Source: Synechocystis sp. PCC 7509 | GTDB lineage: Bacteria > Cyanobacteriota > Cyanobacteriia > Cyanobacteriales > Chroococcidiopsidaceae | Length of the DNA stretch: 64,000 nucleotides | Direction of reading: 5' to 3' | Assembly: GCF_000332075.2 (NCBI RefSeq) | Contig: NZ_ALVU02000001.1 | Span: forward strand, 2,120,324 to 2,184,323 | Shown here: positions 38,625 to 47,208 of the stretch, one piece after another | How positions within the stretch are numbered: position 1 is the first letter of the stretch | Layout of the letters: every line of letters begins with the position of its first letter | Made by a program: the position numbers and the translations under genes | Notes under the pieces: model-generated | Told to the model about the DNA's origin: nothing | Seen by the model: only the letters and a program-made list of their open reading frames with translations | Databases searched by the model: none

Positions 38625-38783
38625 AGATAAATGCCTCCTAACGCGCTTTTTAGGAATTTTATCAGCTTATTTGCCTTTGCAACAATCCCAATAAACTTTG
38701 CAAGTCCGCTTCAACAGACTTGTTAGCTGTTGACAATTTCGGCTTGACTTACAACTTAGAACGGTAGAAGCAAACATCAAAAT

Positions 38784-39014
38784 TCATGATCGCTTTTGGA
38801 TTCGTTCTTGGAGACGAGCAACGATATCTAAACTCAGTTCTGCTTCTGGCTCAGTTTGTTCGCGCGTTGCTAAAACAGAATCAATCTCAGAAGACAAAGC
38901 TTGCCCAACTAGCCAGGCATCAATAATCAGACCTGAAGCCCCGCCTTGTTTTGTGAGACCTTCAAATACAACATTGGTATCAACAACAATCCGAAGTAAC
39001 GGTAAATCAGACAT
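38784..39014 (-). pseudogene. PIN-domain toxin remnant fused to a foreign tail
   Basis: The first 37 residues (LRIVVDTNVVFEGLTKQGGASGLIIDAWLVG) are the start of a VapC-like PIN ribonuclease, with the first catalytic Asp. The rest of the PIN domain, with the other acidic residues, is missing. The frame runs instead into a 39-residue acidic/basic helix (ELSLDIVARLQERIQKRS) that looks like the end of another small protein, perhaps an antitoxin. I interpret this as an internal deletion that fused two genes, so nuclease activity is not expected. Alternatively the small protein is still expressed for another purpose. Confidence 0.55.
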
Positions 39015-39261
39015 GACACTACTATAGCATCACAGGCAGTGTCAAATCTTCAAATTACCGTAATAATCTGGCAGACTTACAGATAGCTTTAACACTTGAG
39101 ACTAAGCAAGATAACGGTTGAATTGAGACTTCGCTTTCCTAACTGATTCAAAACACAACTTGAGACTTAGTTATCTAATACCTTAACTATTAGCGCAAAA
39201 ACAGGATGCAATGCGATCGCATTACAGCAGGACTACCCTAGATTTAGAAATCTGCTGGATT

Positions 39262-39531
39262 TTAATTAAACAAAAATTGTTTGAGCGAAGGAACTATACG
39301 AGCTAATTCAGCTTTATTGTGTTTGAGAAGCTCATGTCCCCATAATTCATTTTGATTTTCAGGGCAATCCTGGGCGAGAGTGTCTCCAATTTCTTCAAAA
39401 CTCTTATTAATGTTGCTTCTTAACTTCTCTGGTTCAGATAACACTCCGATAACAAATACCCTATCTTTTAAATCACTTGGAATATGGTTCTGCACATAAA
39501 CTAATCGATCCACATCTCCATCGAAATCAAC
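39262..39531 (-). pseudogene. 3' fragment of an unknown gene cut by an IS
   Basis: The frame reads VDFDGDVDRLVYVQNHIPSD, then RVFVIGVLSEPEKLR, and ends in SLKQFLFN. It is open on its 5' side right up to the end of the IS at 39532, so the upstream part is missing. The DFDGD acidic cluster in front of a hydrophobic strand would suit a TOPRIM-like or other metal site, but I do not recognise the family for certain. No continuation is evident beyond the far end of the IS. A GTG at 39511-39513 could give an 83-residue protein if still expressed. Confidence 0.55.
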
Positions 39532-40495
39532 AGACCTCTTGCAAAAGTACGAATTACAATGGGGAGAAAGAGATTAGATAAATACAAAAATGACTTATAA
39601 ACAAGTAAAAAAGCTAAAGGCTGAAGACTTTAAGCGCTTATGTGGTGTGCAGTATGAGACATTTAAGCAAAGGGTAGAAATAGTCAAAAAAGTATATTGT
39701 TCACGTAAGATAACAGAGAAACCATCGAAATTAGGGGTAGAAGACCAAGTTTTAATGACCTTAGAATACTTACGAGAGTACAAAACATATTTTCATTTAG
39801 GAGCAACTTGGGGAGTAAACGAGTCCACAGCCTATCGAAGCACTAGGAAAATAGAAAATATATTAATTCAAGCACCCGAATTAAGATTACCAGGAAAAAA
39901 AAGACTAATCCAAGATGATTGTCAGCTAGAAACAGTAGTGATAGATGTAAGCGAAACCCCCATAGAAAGACCTAAAAAAACAAAAGAGCTATTATAGCGG
40001 CAAGAAAAAATCTATACATTGAAAGCCCAAGTAATTATCGATAAAAGGAATGGAGAAATACTATGTACAGCATATAGAAAAGGGACTGAGCATGATTTTA
40101 AGTTGTATAAAAGGAGTAAGATCAGGATTAAAAAAGAGGTTAGATGTTTAGCAGACAAAGGATATCAGCGAAAAGTTGGGGGGAGCGGTTTCCTTCCCCC
40201 AAGCTTTTCAAGAGAAGGAATTAAAAAGTATCATCATTTCAGTAAAACACCTAAAAAGAAGCCAAAAAAAGGTAAGTTTTCTATAGCAGATAAAAAAGAG
40301 AATAGGGAGCTAGCAAAAGAGAGAATAGTTATTGAAAATATCTTTGCACATTTGAAAAGATTTAGAATTTTACAAGGGCGATATCGAAACCGAAGAAAAC
40401 ATTTGGATTAAGGTTTAATTTAATATCTTCTATTTACAATTATGAGCTTTACATTTATGTAAATCAATTTTAAATTTTACTTTCGCAAGAGGTTT
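39532..40495 (+). mobile_element. IS5-family insertion sequence (ISL2-like), about 960 bp
   Basis: Imperfect terminal inverted repeats bound the element: AGACCTCTTGCAAAAGTA on the left and the complement of AAACCTCTTGCGAAAGTA on the right. It contains one DDE transposase frame with an internal lesion. A two-base AC may be a target duplication, but it is too short to be certain. A solo end with the same repeat lies at 54068-54135. Confidence 0.85.
39590..40411 (+). pseudogene. IS5-family transposase, internal stop from paired frameshifts
   Basis: Two halves in the same frame are split by a TAG at 39995-39997. The DDE features are present: VIDVSETPIERPKK (first Asp), LADKGYQ (second Asp) and ENRELAKERIVIENIFAHLKRF (Glu). 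Family members have YYSGKKK between PKK and TLKAQV. Exactly that motif is found here, but in the +1 frame, between an A-run near 39970 (one base too many) and an A-run near 40005 (one base too few). So two compensating indels put the most conserved motif out of frame. The enzyme is probably dead. Confidence 0.8.
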
Positions 40496-40771
40496 ACTAT
40501 AGTAATTTGCTAATACTATGGCGGCAAGTATTTGTTCTTAACACTTAGCGCCACCGTTCATGTCTACGTAGTAATACTGAAACCAGTTTTTAGGATTTAT
40601 GCAAACGGCAATATTCTCGTAAAAACGCTGATGACTGGGTTCTAGATTGCACTCATGCTGATATATAAGTTTTTTCAATCTCAGTCAAGTAATTAAGTTG
40701 CTTTCTTTAGTAATGAAAAAACAGTTGTTTGTTTATAGCTAGACAAAAATTAACTCAATATAAGGTTTAAG
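40412..40771. other. IS right end and intergenic stretch with a possible small remnant
   Basis: After the IS end at 40495 the minus strand has an open frame at 40538-40678 (TTG start possible) reading ECNLEPSHQRFYENIAVCIN, then NWFQYYYVDMNGGAKC and TAA. It looks protein-like but has no good ribosome site and I do not recognise it. The remaining part should hold the promoter of the permease at 40772. Confidence 0.3.
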
Positions 40772-42199
40772 ATGACTGTCAATTCAAGAAGAAGTAATTC
40801 TGGCTTGCGGAAAGAGTGCCTTTCTTTTCCCGAAATACTGGCTCAATCACTGGGAAATATTGCCCCTTCTGGAATGGTAGCTGTAACTATACCATTAGTA
40901 TTTGCCAGCGCCGGAAACGGAACTTGGCTGGCTTATTTAATTGCAACGATAGGACTTGCTTTAGTTAGTCTTAATATTAATCAATTTGCCCGCAACTCTG
41001 CGGCTCCAGGAGCATTATATAGTTACGTAGCTAAGGGACTGGGTTTAACGGCTGGAGTTCTTTCTGGCTGGGCGCTGATTTTAGCTTATTTATTTACGGC
41101 GATGACCGTGTTGGGCGGCTTCTCTATCTATATGGATGTGGTGTTGGCGGGTTTTGGTATTCATGCTGCGCCGATATTTTTGTTTGCAATCTGTGCGGGT
41201 TTAGCTTGGTATTACGCTTACTCCGATGTCCAGCTATCAACGGTCACTATGCTGATTTTGGAAGTAAGTTCTATTGGTTTAATTTTACTATTGACTGTAA
41301 TTGTATTATTTAAGCAAGGCTTCACTATTGATACATCGCAACTTGCCCTTGAAGGGGTTTCTTTTGAAGGTTTACGATTGGGGCTAGTTTTGGCTATTTT
41401 TAGCTACGTTGGGTTTGAAAGTGCGACGACAATGGGTGACGAAGCTAAAAATCCTTTGCGCTCTATTCCCCGCGCGGTAATTTGGAGTACGGTGCTATCT
41501 GGTCTATGCTACGTGCTTCTTTCCTACACAGAGGTGATAGGTTTTAGGGGACATGAAACGCCTTTTGATAAAGTGGCTACTCCCCTTAGTCTTCTGGCTA
41601 GTCTGGCGGGAGTAGGAGGATTAGGAGCAATTATTTCTATTGGCGTAACCATTAGTTTCTTCACTTGTTGCCTTGCTAGTATCTCGGCAGGAGCGCGGAT
41701 TTTCTTTGCTATGGCGCGTCATGGATTGTTTCACTCGTCGGTTGGTGAAGCTCATGAAGATAATGAAACACCTCATATTGCTGTAACGCTCTGTTCGGTT
41801 TTTGTATTTGTTGTCCCCGCCTCTATCTCCATGTTTGGGATTCCAGTTTTGGATATTTACGGATACTTGGGAAGTATTGCTGCTTACGGATTTCTGCTAG
41901 TGTATATTCTAGTTTCCATTGCCGCTCCGGTTTATCTGCAAAAGCAAGGAAAATTGAATATTGGCAATATGGCGATCGCCCTTCTAGCAATTTTGTTTAT
42001 GCTAGTTCCTGTAATTGGTAGCGTTTACCCCGTTCCAGCTTTTCCTTACAACGTATTTCCTTATTTATTTTTGTTGTACCTGGTAGTTGGTGGTGGATGG
42101 TTCTTAATGCTCCGTCTGCGCTCTCCCGAAACTATCGAGGAAATAGAACACGATTTAGAGCTAATACACGGCAGATTTGAGAAGCCAGAAGTTAGTTAA
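40772..42199 (+). CDS. APC-superfamily amino-acid permease
   Basis: The 475-residue integral membrane protein has about twelve hydrophobic helices. SFPEILAQSLGNIAPSGMVA in the first helix and GFESATTMGDEAKNPLRSIPRAV in the middle are the APC (amino acid-polyamine-organocation) signatures. Such carriers import amino acids or amines by proton or sodium symport. The substrate cannot be read from the sequence. It stands alone and converges on rfbB, with a shared hairpin between them. Confidence 0.88.
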   Translation: MTVNSRRSNSGLRKECLSFPEILAQSLGNIAPSGMVAVTIPLVFASAGNGTWLAYLIATIGLALVSLNINQFARNSAAPGALYSYVAKGLGLTAGVLSGWALILAYLFTAMTVLGGFSIYMDVVLAGFGIHAAPIFLFAICAGLAWYYAYSDVQLSTVTMLILEVSSIGLILLLTVIVLFKQGFTIDTSQLALEGVSFEGLRLGLVLAIFSYVGFESATTMGDEAKNPLRSIPRAVIWSTVLSGLCYVLLSYTEVIGFRGHETPFDKVATPLSLLASLAGVGGLGAIISIGVTISFFTCCLASISAGARIFFAMARHGLFHSSVGEAHEDNETPHIAVTLCSVFVFVVPASISMFGIPVLDIYGYLGSIAAYGFLLVYILVSIAAPVYLQKQGKLNIGNMAIALLAILFMLVPVIGSVYPVPAFPYNVFPYLFLLYLVVGGGWFLMLRLRSPETIEEIEHDLELIHGRFEKPEVS

Positions 42200-42228
42200 T
42201 TGCTTCGACTTGATTAAAAGTTTTTTAG

Positions 42229-42258
42229 AATTGCCAGGAGGTTAACAACCTGGCAATT
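42229..42258. terminator. Hairpin between convergent genes
   Basis: AATTGCCAGG (42229-42238) pairs perfectly with CCTGGCAATT (42249-42258). It lies between the stop codons of the permease and rfbB, so it probably ends transcription from both sides. The T-runs beside it are short, so termination strength is uncertain. Confidence 0.65.
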
Positions 42259-42264
42259 TCATAT

Positions 42265-43278
42265 TTACAGCAAGGCTTCCCACCATTGACGGCGATCGCA
42301 ATACCATTGCACAGTACGACGCAAACCTTCTTGCATAGTTGTTTTTGGTGTCCAACCTAGCTTAGTTTTAATTTTGCTGGCATTAATGGCATACCTAAAA
42401 TCGTGTCCCGGTCTATCTTGAACGTAGGTAATTAATTGATTACTAGGATTTATAGGTATCGAAGCCAATTCATCCATTAAAGTACAGATTTTATTAACTA
42501 AATCGATATTTTTAATTTCATTGTTGCCACCAATATTATAAGTTTCCCCAGGTTTACCGCGCCTAATTACTGCTTCTATTGCCGTGCAATTATCGCCCAC
42601 ATACAGCCAATCGCGGATATTTTGCCCATCACCATAAATAGGTAAACTTTTACCCTGCAAAATATTGATACAAATTAAAGGAATTAACTTTTCAGGAAAC
42701 TGAAACGCGCCGTAATTATTAGAGCAATTAGTTACAATTGTTGGCAATCCGTAGGTATGGTAATAGGCGCGTACTAAGTGATCGCTGCCAGCTTTAGAAG
42801 CCGAATAAGGACTACTGGGAGCATAAGGAGTTGTTTCTGTAAAAGCAGGTTCTGTAAGGCTCAGACTACCGTAAACTTCATCAGTAGAAATATGCAGAAA
42901 TAGCGCCTTATTTACAATTTTTGCTGCTAAGTATTGACGAAAAGCCTCTAATAAGGTATGAGTTCCAACTATATTAGTTTGAATAAAAGTCGCAGGTTGG
43001 AGTATAGAGCGATCAACATGAGACTCCGCCGCAAAGTGAACGATAGTATCAATATTTTCTGATATTAGTAATTTGTCTACCAGAGCGCGATCGCCTATAT
43101 CTCCTTGAACAAAACAAAAATTAGGATTTCCTTCTAATTCCTGCAAATTCTGCTTATTTCCGGCATAAGTAAGCACGTCTAAGACCACAAGGCGATCGCC
43201 TGGGTAAGCATCGCACCAATAACGCACAAAATTTGTACCAATAAACCCCGCTCCGCCAGTTACCAATAACCGACGCAT
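42265..43278 (-). CDS. rfbB: dTDP-glucose 4,6-dehydratase
   Basis: This NAD-dependent enzyme makes dTDP-4-keto-6-deoxyglucose, the branch point to rhamnose and other deoxysugars. The extended SDR features are visible: GGAGFIGTNFVRYW (NAD site), STDEVYGSL (catalytic Thr/Asp/Glu) and YSASKAGSD (Tyr-x3-Lys). The C-terminal GDGQNIRDWLYV and RPGHDFRYAI are specific for RfbB/RmlB. The length is 337 residues. The other rml genes are not beside it. It may feed the surface glycan locus about 12 kb away, which is inference. Confidence 0.93.
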   Translation of the reverse strand: MRRLLVTGGAGFIGTNFVRYWCDAYPGDRLVVLDVLTYAGNKQNLQELEGNPNFCFVQGDIGDRALVDKLLISENIDTIVHFAAESHVDRSILQPATFIQTNIVGTHTLLEAFRQYLAAKIVNKALFLHISTDEVYGSLSLTEPAFTETTPYAPSSPYSASKAGSDHLVRAYYHTYGLPTIVTNCSNNYGAFQFPEKLIPLICINILQGKSLPIYGDGQNIRDWLYVGDNCTAIEAVIRRGKPGETYNIGGNNEIKNIDLVNKICTLMDELASIPINPSNQLITYVQDRPGHDFRYAINASKIKTKLGWTPKTTMQEGLRRTVQWYCDRRQWWEALL

Positions 43279-43323
43279 TTATTTTGCTCCTCTCTATAAC
43301 TGGTTATTTATGCAACCTAAGCT

Positions 43324-44697
43324 CTAAAAGCTAGGTTTTTTGGGATCGATTGGTGACGGTGCGCTTTGTGGCGTAGTGGTAGGTTCTGGGGAGGGACTCG
43401 GTGGTGTATCTAAAGAAGGCGTAGGTGTACTTGTGGGTTCAGGACTAGGAGGAGTTGGTGTAGGGGTAGGGCTGCTCCTAGTTGGCTTTGCTTGGGCGCA
43501 TTTATTGGTACTATAGTCAAACTCAAGCCGAAAATTGTAGTTAGTAGTTTTATCAGTTTTAGCAAACTCATAATTTCTCACGTAATTTTGCGCTTGAGCA
43601 ATGTCTGGCTTTCCAGTTTTGGTAATTAAATTAGGTTCAGATAATCTTTTTCCTTCTGGATTAACCACTACATTAACTACGGCGACATCACCGTCTATTG
43701 CGCGATCGCACGTTGTCAATTTGCGGCGAATTGGTGGTTTTGTAACTACGTCGGGATTTTGAGCTTGAACTAAAGCTTGTTGACGTTTGAATTTGTCCAA
43801 ATTGTCAAGAGCGGTTTTTGTGTCCTCTGATAGTTCGCTAGACGGATTGCGATTTCCTCTCAGTGCTGTTGCAATTTCTTGACGACTCAGAGCGCGAGTA
43901 GTTGTTGGTGGTAAGCGATCTTGTCTCCTCAAAGCGGCGGCAATTTCTTGACGGCTCAGAGCGCGAGTAGTTGTTGGTGCTGGTGTAGCCGCTCTTGAGG
44001 GAAAGTTATTTCTCATACTATCGCGCATTGCCAATAACTCTTGTTTGCCTCTTTCTGGTAGTTTATTGCCTTCTACTGTTGGGCTTGGGGAAGGAATATT
44101 TGAATTGGAAGTTGGCGCTGGGGAAGGTGTAGCGGTGGCGATTTCGTCATTTGCGGGCAAAGTGCGATCGGCAGTTAAAGGTGTATCGGGTAAGCCGTTA
44201 TTGGCTGGCAAAACGAAAGGTGGTGCGGGAGGAGCAGAAGGGAGCGGCAAATTATTAGGGTAATTAGGCAAGTTTTCGTAAGGAATGGGCGGAAAAGAGG
44301 TATTCGGTGGCGGTGGTAAAAGTACTTGAAAAGTTTGCAGTGGAGGAGTTTGATTAGGAATTTGGTTGTAAATCGGCGCACTACCTGGTGGAAGTTGCAA
44401 CGGTGGCATTACACTTGTTTGATAAGGTGGCGCGGGCGGTAGTGGTGGCAAATCGGTTAGTTGAGAAGCAAAGGGCGGTAGGGTGTTATCTACAGGGTTG
44501 GAAACTTGGGGAAGACGGTTTTGTTCTTGGGGAGATAAGTCCACAAGTCCTATAGTTCTTTGAGATGGCGATTTATCAGCTTGGGAATCTAATGTTAATC
44601 CTGGCAACACCGCCCAAAGCAATCCATGAATTCCTACGGAGGCTAATATCGCTATACCAGTGCTAGATAGTAAATTTTTGTTTGCAGTGTTAGACAT
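43324..44697 (-). CDS. Proline-rich TonB-like membrane protein
   Basis: The protein has one N-terminal hydrophobic helix (about 11-33), a very long Pro-rich periplasmic stretch, and a C-terminal globular part (about 325-400) with VAVVNVVVNPEGKRLSEPNL, the pattern of TonB/TolA-like C-terminal domains. A final Pro/Thr/Ser tail of about 55 residues follows, which is unusual, since TonB normally ends with the globular domain. A segment around TTTRALSRQEIAxALR is directly repeated. A role in energising outer-membrane transport is possible but no ExbB/ExbD genes are nearby. The length is 457 residues. Confidence 0.65.
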   Translation of the reverse strand: MSNTANKNLLSSTGIAILASVGIHGLLWAVLPGLTLDSQADKSPSQRTIGLVDLSPQEQNRLPQVSNPVDNTLPPFASQLTDLPPLPPAPPYQTSVMPPLQLPPGSAPIYNQIPNQTPPLQTFQVLLPPPPNTSFPPIPYENLPNYPNNLPLPSAPPAPPFVLPANNGLPDTPLTADRTLPANDEIATATPSPAPTSNSNIPSPSPTVEGNKLPERGKQELLAMRDSMRNNFPSRAATPAPTTTRALSRQEIAAALRRQDRLPPTTTRALSRQEIATALRGNRNPSSELSEDTKTALDNLDKFKRQQALVQAQNPDVVTKPPIRRKLTTCDRAIDGDVAVVNVVVNPEGKRLSEPNLITKTGKPDIAQAQNYVRNYEFAKTDKTTNYNFRLEFDYSTNKCAQAKPTRSSPTPTPTPPSPEPTSTPTPSLDTPPSPSPEPTTTPQSAPSPIDPKKPSF

Positions 44698-44803
44698 AAA
44701 AATATTTTTCAGTTATGGGAATTTTTAAAGTTATTTTTTGGGTGGAAAAGTCGATAACTTGAGCGCAAAACTATCTTATTTTAATCAGCAATCATTACTT
44801 CCT

Positions 44804-45526
44804 TTATAAATGCGATCGCTGGCTTACTTGCACAATTAAAATCGAAAAATAGGGCAACTGTAAAGAAGGGCGATCGCGCAAGCTATCATAAATTACCATA
44901 TCTTTTTGGGTAGCTCGTTCTACAACTCGGCTGCGCTCTAATAAATTACGCCGCTCTAAGATTTTCCATACTTGTGCGTATACTGAAGCAACTTTCATTA
45001 AAACTACTACATCTGCCCAGTTTAATACAGCTTCTAGTTCTTGTAGCTGATAGATTGCGGGTAAAACTACTAATTTTTCTGCGCCAACGGTTAAGGGTAA
45101 TCCTAGCGCTGAAGAAGCAGCCATTGGCGAACAAACTCCAGGAATTGATTGGACTAATACTTCAGGATGGATTTGTTGCAAAGTTTGTGCCAGGTAACTG
45201 AAGGTACTATAAAAACTAACATCCCCTTCACAGACAAAAGTAACATCAACTCCTTGTTGCAAATATTGCCAAACTTGGACGGCGGCATTTTTCCAGGCGA
45301 ATTCTAGAATCTCCTTTTCTTGCACGTAGGGAAAATCTAAAGCTAGTTGTTGCTGATTAGAGCTAATCCAAGGCGCTACAATTTGTTGAGCGATGCCGAG
45401 TTTGCCGTTTATTCCTGCTGGAAAAGCAACTACTGTTGACGACTGGAGGATTTTTAGTCCCTTGACTGTAATTAATTCTGGATCGCCCGTACCGACGCTA
45501 ATTCCGTATAAAGTGCCAATTTTCAC
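44804..45526 (-). CDS. cobI: Precorrin-2 C20-methyltransferase
   Basis: CobI/CbiL adds a methyl group from SAM to C20 of the corrin precursor in cobalamin synthesis. The tetrapyrrole methylase signature GTLYGISVGTGDPELITVKG is at the N-terminus, FVCEGDVSFYSTF supplies the second SAM loop and SIPGVCSPMAASS the third. The length of 240 residues is normal. The start is GTG. The gene is divergent from the lipase-like gene with only 22 bases between the two starts, which leaves no room for a cobalamin riboswitch in the leader. Confidence 0.92.
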   Translation of the reverse strand: MKIGTLYGISVGTGDPELITVKGLKILQSSTVVAFPAGINGKLGIAQQIVAPWISSNQQQLALDFPYVQEKEILEFAWKNAAVQVWQYLQQGVDVTFVCEGDVSFYSTFSYLAQTLQQIHPEVLVQSIPGVCSPMAASSALGLPLTVGAEKLVVLPAIYQLQELEAVLNWADVVVLMKVASVYAQVWKILERRNLLERSRVVERATQKDMVIYDSLRDRPSLQLPYFSILIVQVSQRSHL

Positions 45527-45548
45527 AAGTTTAGTTTAATTAAACCTA

Positions 45549-46244
45549 ATGTTGCCTACAGTTATTTTGCCGGGATACTTGGAAAGTGCGATCGCCTATT
45601 TGCCTTTGCAACAAGCTTTACAACAACTGGGTTTTCCTACTTTCACCGTACCATTACGCCGCCGCGATTGGTTGCCAACTTTGGGCGGACGACCGATTAC
45701 ACCGATTTTGCAACAACTTGATCGCACTGTAAAGCAAGCTTTAAAACAATCTAACACTACACAAATTAATTTAATTGGTCATTCGGCGGGGGGGTGGATT
45801 TCTCGGATTTATCTGGGAGAAAAGCCTTATTTGGGGCGCAAAGAAATAGAGTCTCAAGCGCTTTGTCATGCTCACCCCTACATTGCTAATCTAGTTACCC
45901 TGGGTACGCCTCACATTAGTCAAGAGCGATGGACGCGATGGAATTTAGATTTTGTCAATAATAACTATCCTGGCGCTTTTTATCCTACCGTTCGTTACAT
46001 TTGCGTTGCCGGAAAAACTATTTTTGGCAGTCGCCTTTCTTCTAAATGGCTGGCTTACAGTAGCTATCAGCAAACTTGCGGAGTGGGAAATACTTGGGGA
46101 GACGGGATTACACCAATTATGGCGGCGCATTTGGAAGGTGCGGAAAATTTAATTATTGAGAATATCAATCACTCGCCGCGATCGCCGGGACTTTGGTATG
46201 GTTCGGCTGCCGTTTTACCCTCTTGGGTGACTTATCTATCTTAA
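45549..46244 (+). CDS. Alpha/beta hydrolase, lipase-like
   Basis: The 231-residue protein shows the esterase/lipase nucleophile elbow INLIGHSAGGW with Ser79, an N-terminal VILPGYL oxyanion strand, a likely acid in the GDGITPIMAAH region and a His near INHSPRSPG. It has no signal peptide. Cyanobacterial relatives resemble plant and PGAP1-like lipases; the natural substrate is unknown. It starts 22 bases from the divergent cobI. Confidence 0.82.
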   Translation: MLPTVILPGYLESAIAYLPLQQALQQLGFPTFTVPLRRRDWLPTLGGRPITPILQQLDRTVKQALKQSNTTQINLIGHSAGGWISRIYLGEKPYLGRKEIESQALCHAHPYIANLVTLGTPHISQERWTRWNLDFVNNNYPGAFYPTVRYICVAGKTIFGSRLSSKWLAYSSYQQTCGVGNTWGDGITPIMAAHLEGAENLIIENINHSPRSPGLWYGSAAVLPSWVTYLS

Positions 46245-46306
46245 GATCACCTGCACATATTGGCTGCTAAGTTAAAATTGTAAACAAAACTATACATTTA
46301 GCAGTT

Positions 46307-46942
46307 ATGATTTCTACTTACGATTTTAGATTGCGGCGGACAGCGACAATATTATCGGTGGCGATTGTAACTTTAACTGCGATCGCAGCACTTACAGGAG
46401 TATTACTATCTTTTTACTACGAACCCGCCGCCGGAGGTGCTTATCAGTCGCTGAAGTGGATTGATACAGAAGTTACCAATGGTTTACTAATTCACACCCT
46501 TCACGATCGCGCGGGAACGTTGCTAATCGGCGTAAGTTTAATTCAAATGGTAGTAATGTTTTTAGGTAGACAATTCCGTTCTAATTGGCTAATAGCTTGG
46601 GTAAGCGGTATTTTTTTGATATTAAACGCGATCGGTCTTGCTTGGACGGCAATTATTTTAGATTGGAGTCAAGAAGGTTACTGGCGCTTTCGGATTGAAT
46701 TAAGCACTATTGAAGCAATACCGCTAGTTGGTTCGACTTTAAGAGATGTGTTAGTAGGCGGTGGCGCGTTAAATACAACTACAGTAGAGCATCTTTACAC
46801 TATCCATAGTTACTTGCTATCGGCGGGAGCAATATTACTTTCGACAGTGCATTTGTGGAGCATATTGAAGCAAGAAAAAGAAATGAAAGACGAAATTGTT
46901 GCGCCCGAATTACCAACACCTAAAGAAGCTGAATTGACTTAA
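46307..46942 (+). CDS. Cytochrome b-like membrane protein with altered haem ligand
   Basis: The 211-residue protein resembles the N-terminal four-helix part of cytochrome b/b6. Helix B reads LIHTLHDRAG and ends SLIQMVV; helix D contains IHSYLLSAG and STVHLW. By alignment with b6, His66 matches His86 and His167 matches His187 (first haem), while His182 matches His202. The partner of the last, His100 in b6, is replaced by Gln80. So one haem site is complete and the other lacks a histidine. The Rieske protein and subunit IV are not encoded nearby. It may be a specialised quinone or electron-transfer protein. Confidence 0.75.
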   Translation: MISTYDFRLRRTATILSVAIVTLTAIAALTGVLLSFYYEPAAGGAYQSLKWIDTEVTNGLLIHTLHDRAGTLLIGVSLIQMVVMFLGRQFRSNWLIAWVSGIFLILNAIGLAWTAIILDWSQEGYWRFRIELSTIEAIPLVGSTLRDVLVGGGALNTTTVEHLYTIHSYLLSAGAILLSTVHLWSILKQEKEMKDEIVAPELPTPKEAELT

Positions 46943-46962
46943 ATTAGTGGGCGATCGCACTT

Positions 46963-47190
46963 CTAACGCGCATCCCCAATTAAAATAAATGGCGACCAAT
47001 ACAAAGGATGCTTGTCAATTAAGCTCAACTTTGCCTGACGCAAAGCTTCTCCTTTGGTCATACCTTTGTTGAGATTTTGGTAAAAGGCAACCATCAATTG
47101 CTTAGTTTCCTCGTCTTTGAGCTTGTCTTTAGTTAGGACAAATAGTGCGATCGCTCTATTTGTTTTTATCCACCAGACAATTTTTAGCGA
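46963..47190 (-). pseudogene. C-terminal remnant of a CHAT-domain protease
   Basis: The minus strand reads IALFVLTKDKLKDEETKQL, then MVAFYQNLNKGMTKGEALRQ, AKLSLIDKHPLYWSPFILIG and DAR before a TAG at 46963-46965. FYQNL..G..K.EALRQA.L.L...HP.YWSPFILIGD is the usual end of a CHAT (caspase-like) domain. The catalytic His/Cys part is absent: the frame closes at a TGA upstream of about 47185 and has no start. It is the tail of a larger deleted gene. CHAT proteases often act with TPR proteins in stress and defence pathways. Confidence 0.7.
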
Positions 47191-47208
47191 TCAACCCCAT
47201 CGGCGGTT

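Noticed and set aside
39096-39167. Three copies of TTGAGACT as a short repeat array
   Set aside because: Spacings of 27 and 37 bases are irregular and flanks differ; chance in AT-rich DNA is likely, and it is not a CRISPR.
44045-44263. Gly/Ala-rich frame antisense to the TonB-like gene
   Set aside because: It is the mirror image of the proline-rich repeat coding sequence, so its open frame is a composition effect.
45527-45548. Cobalamin riboswitch in front of cobI
   Set aside because: Only 22 bases separate cobI from the divergent gene, which is far too short.
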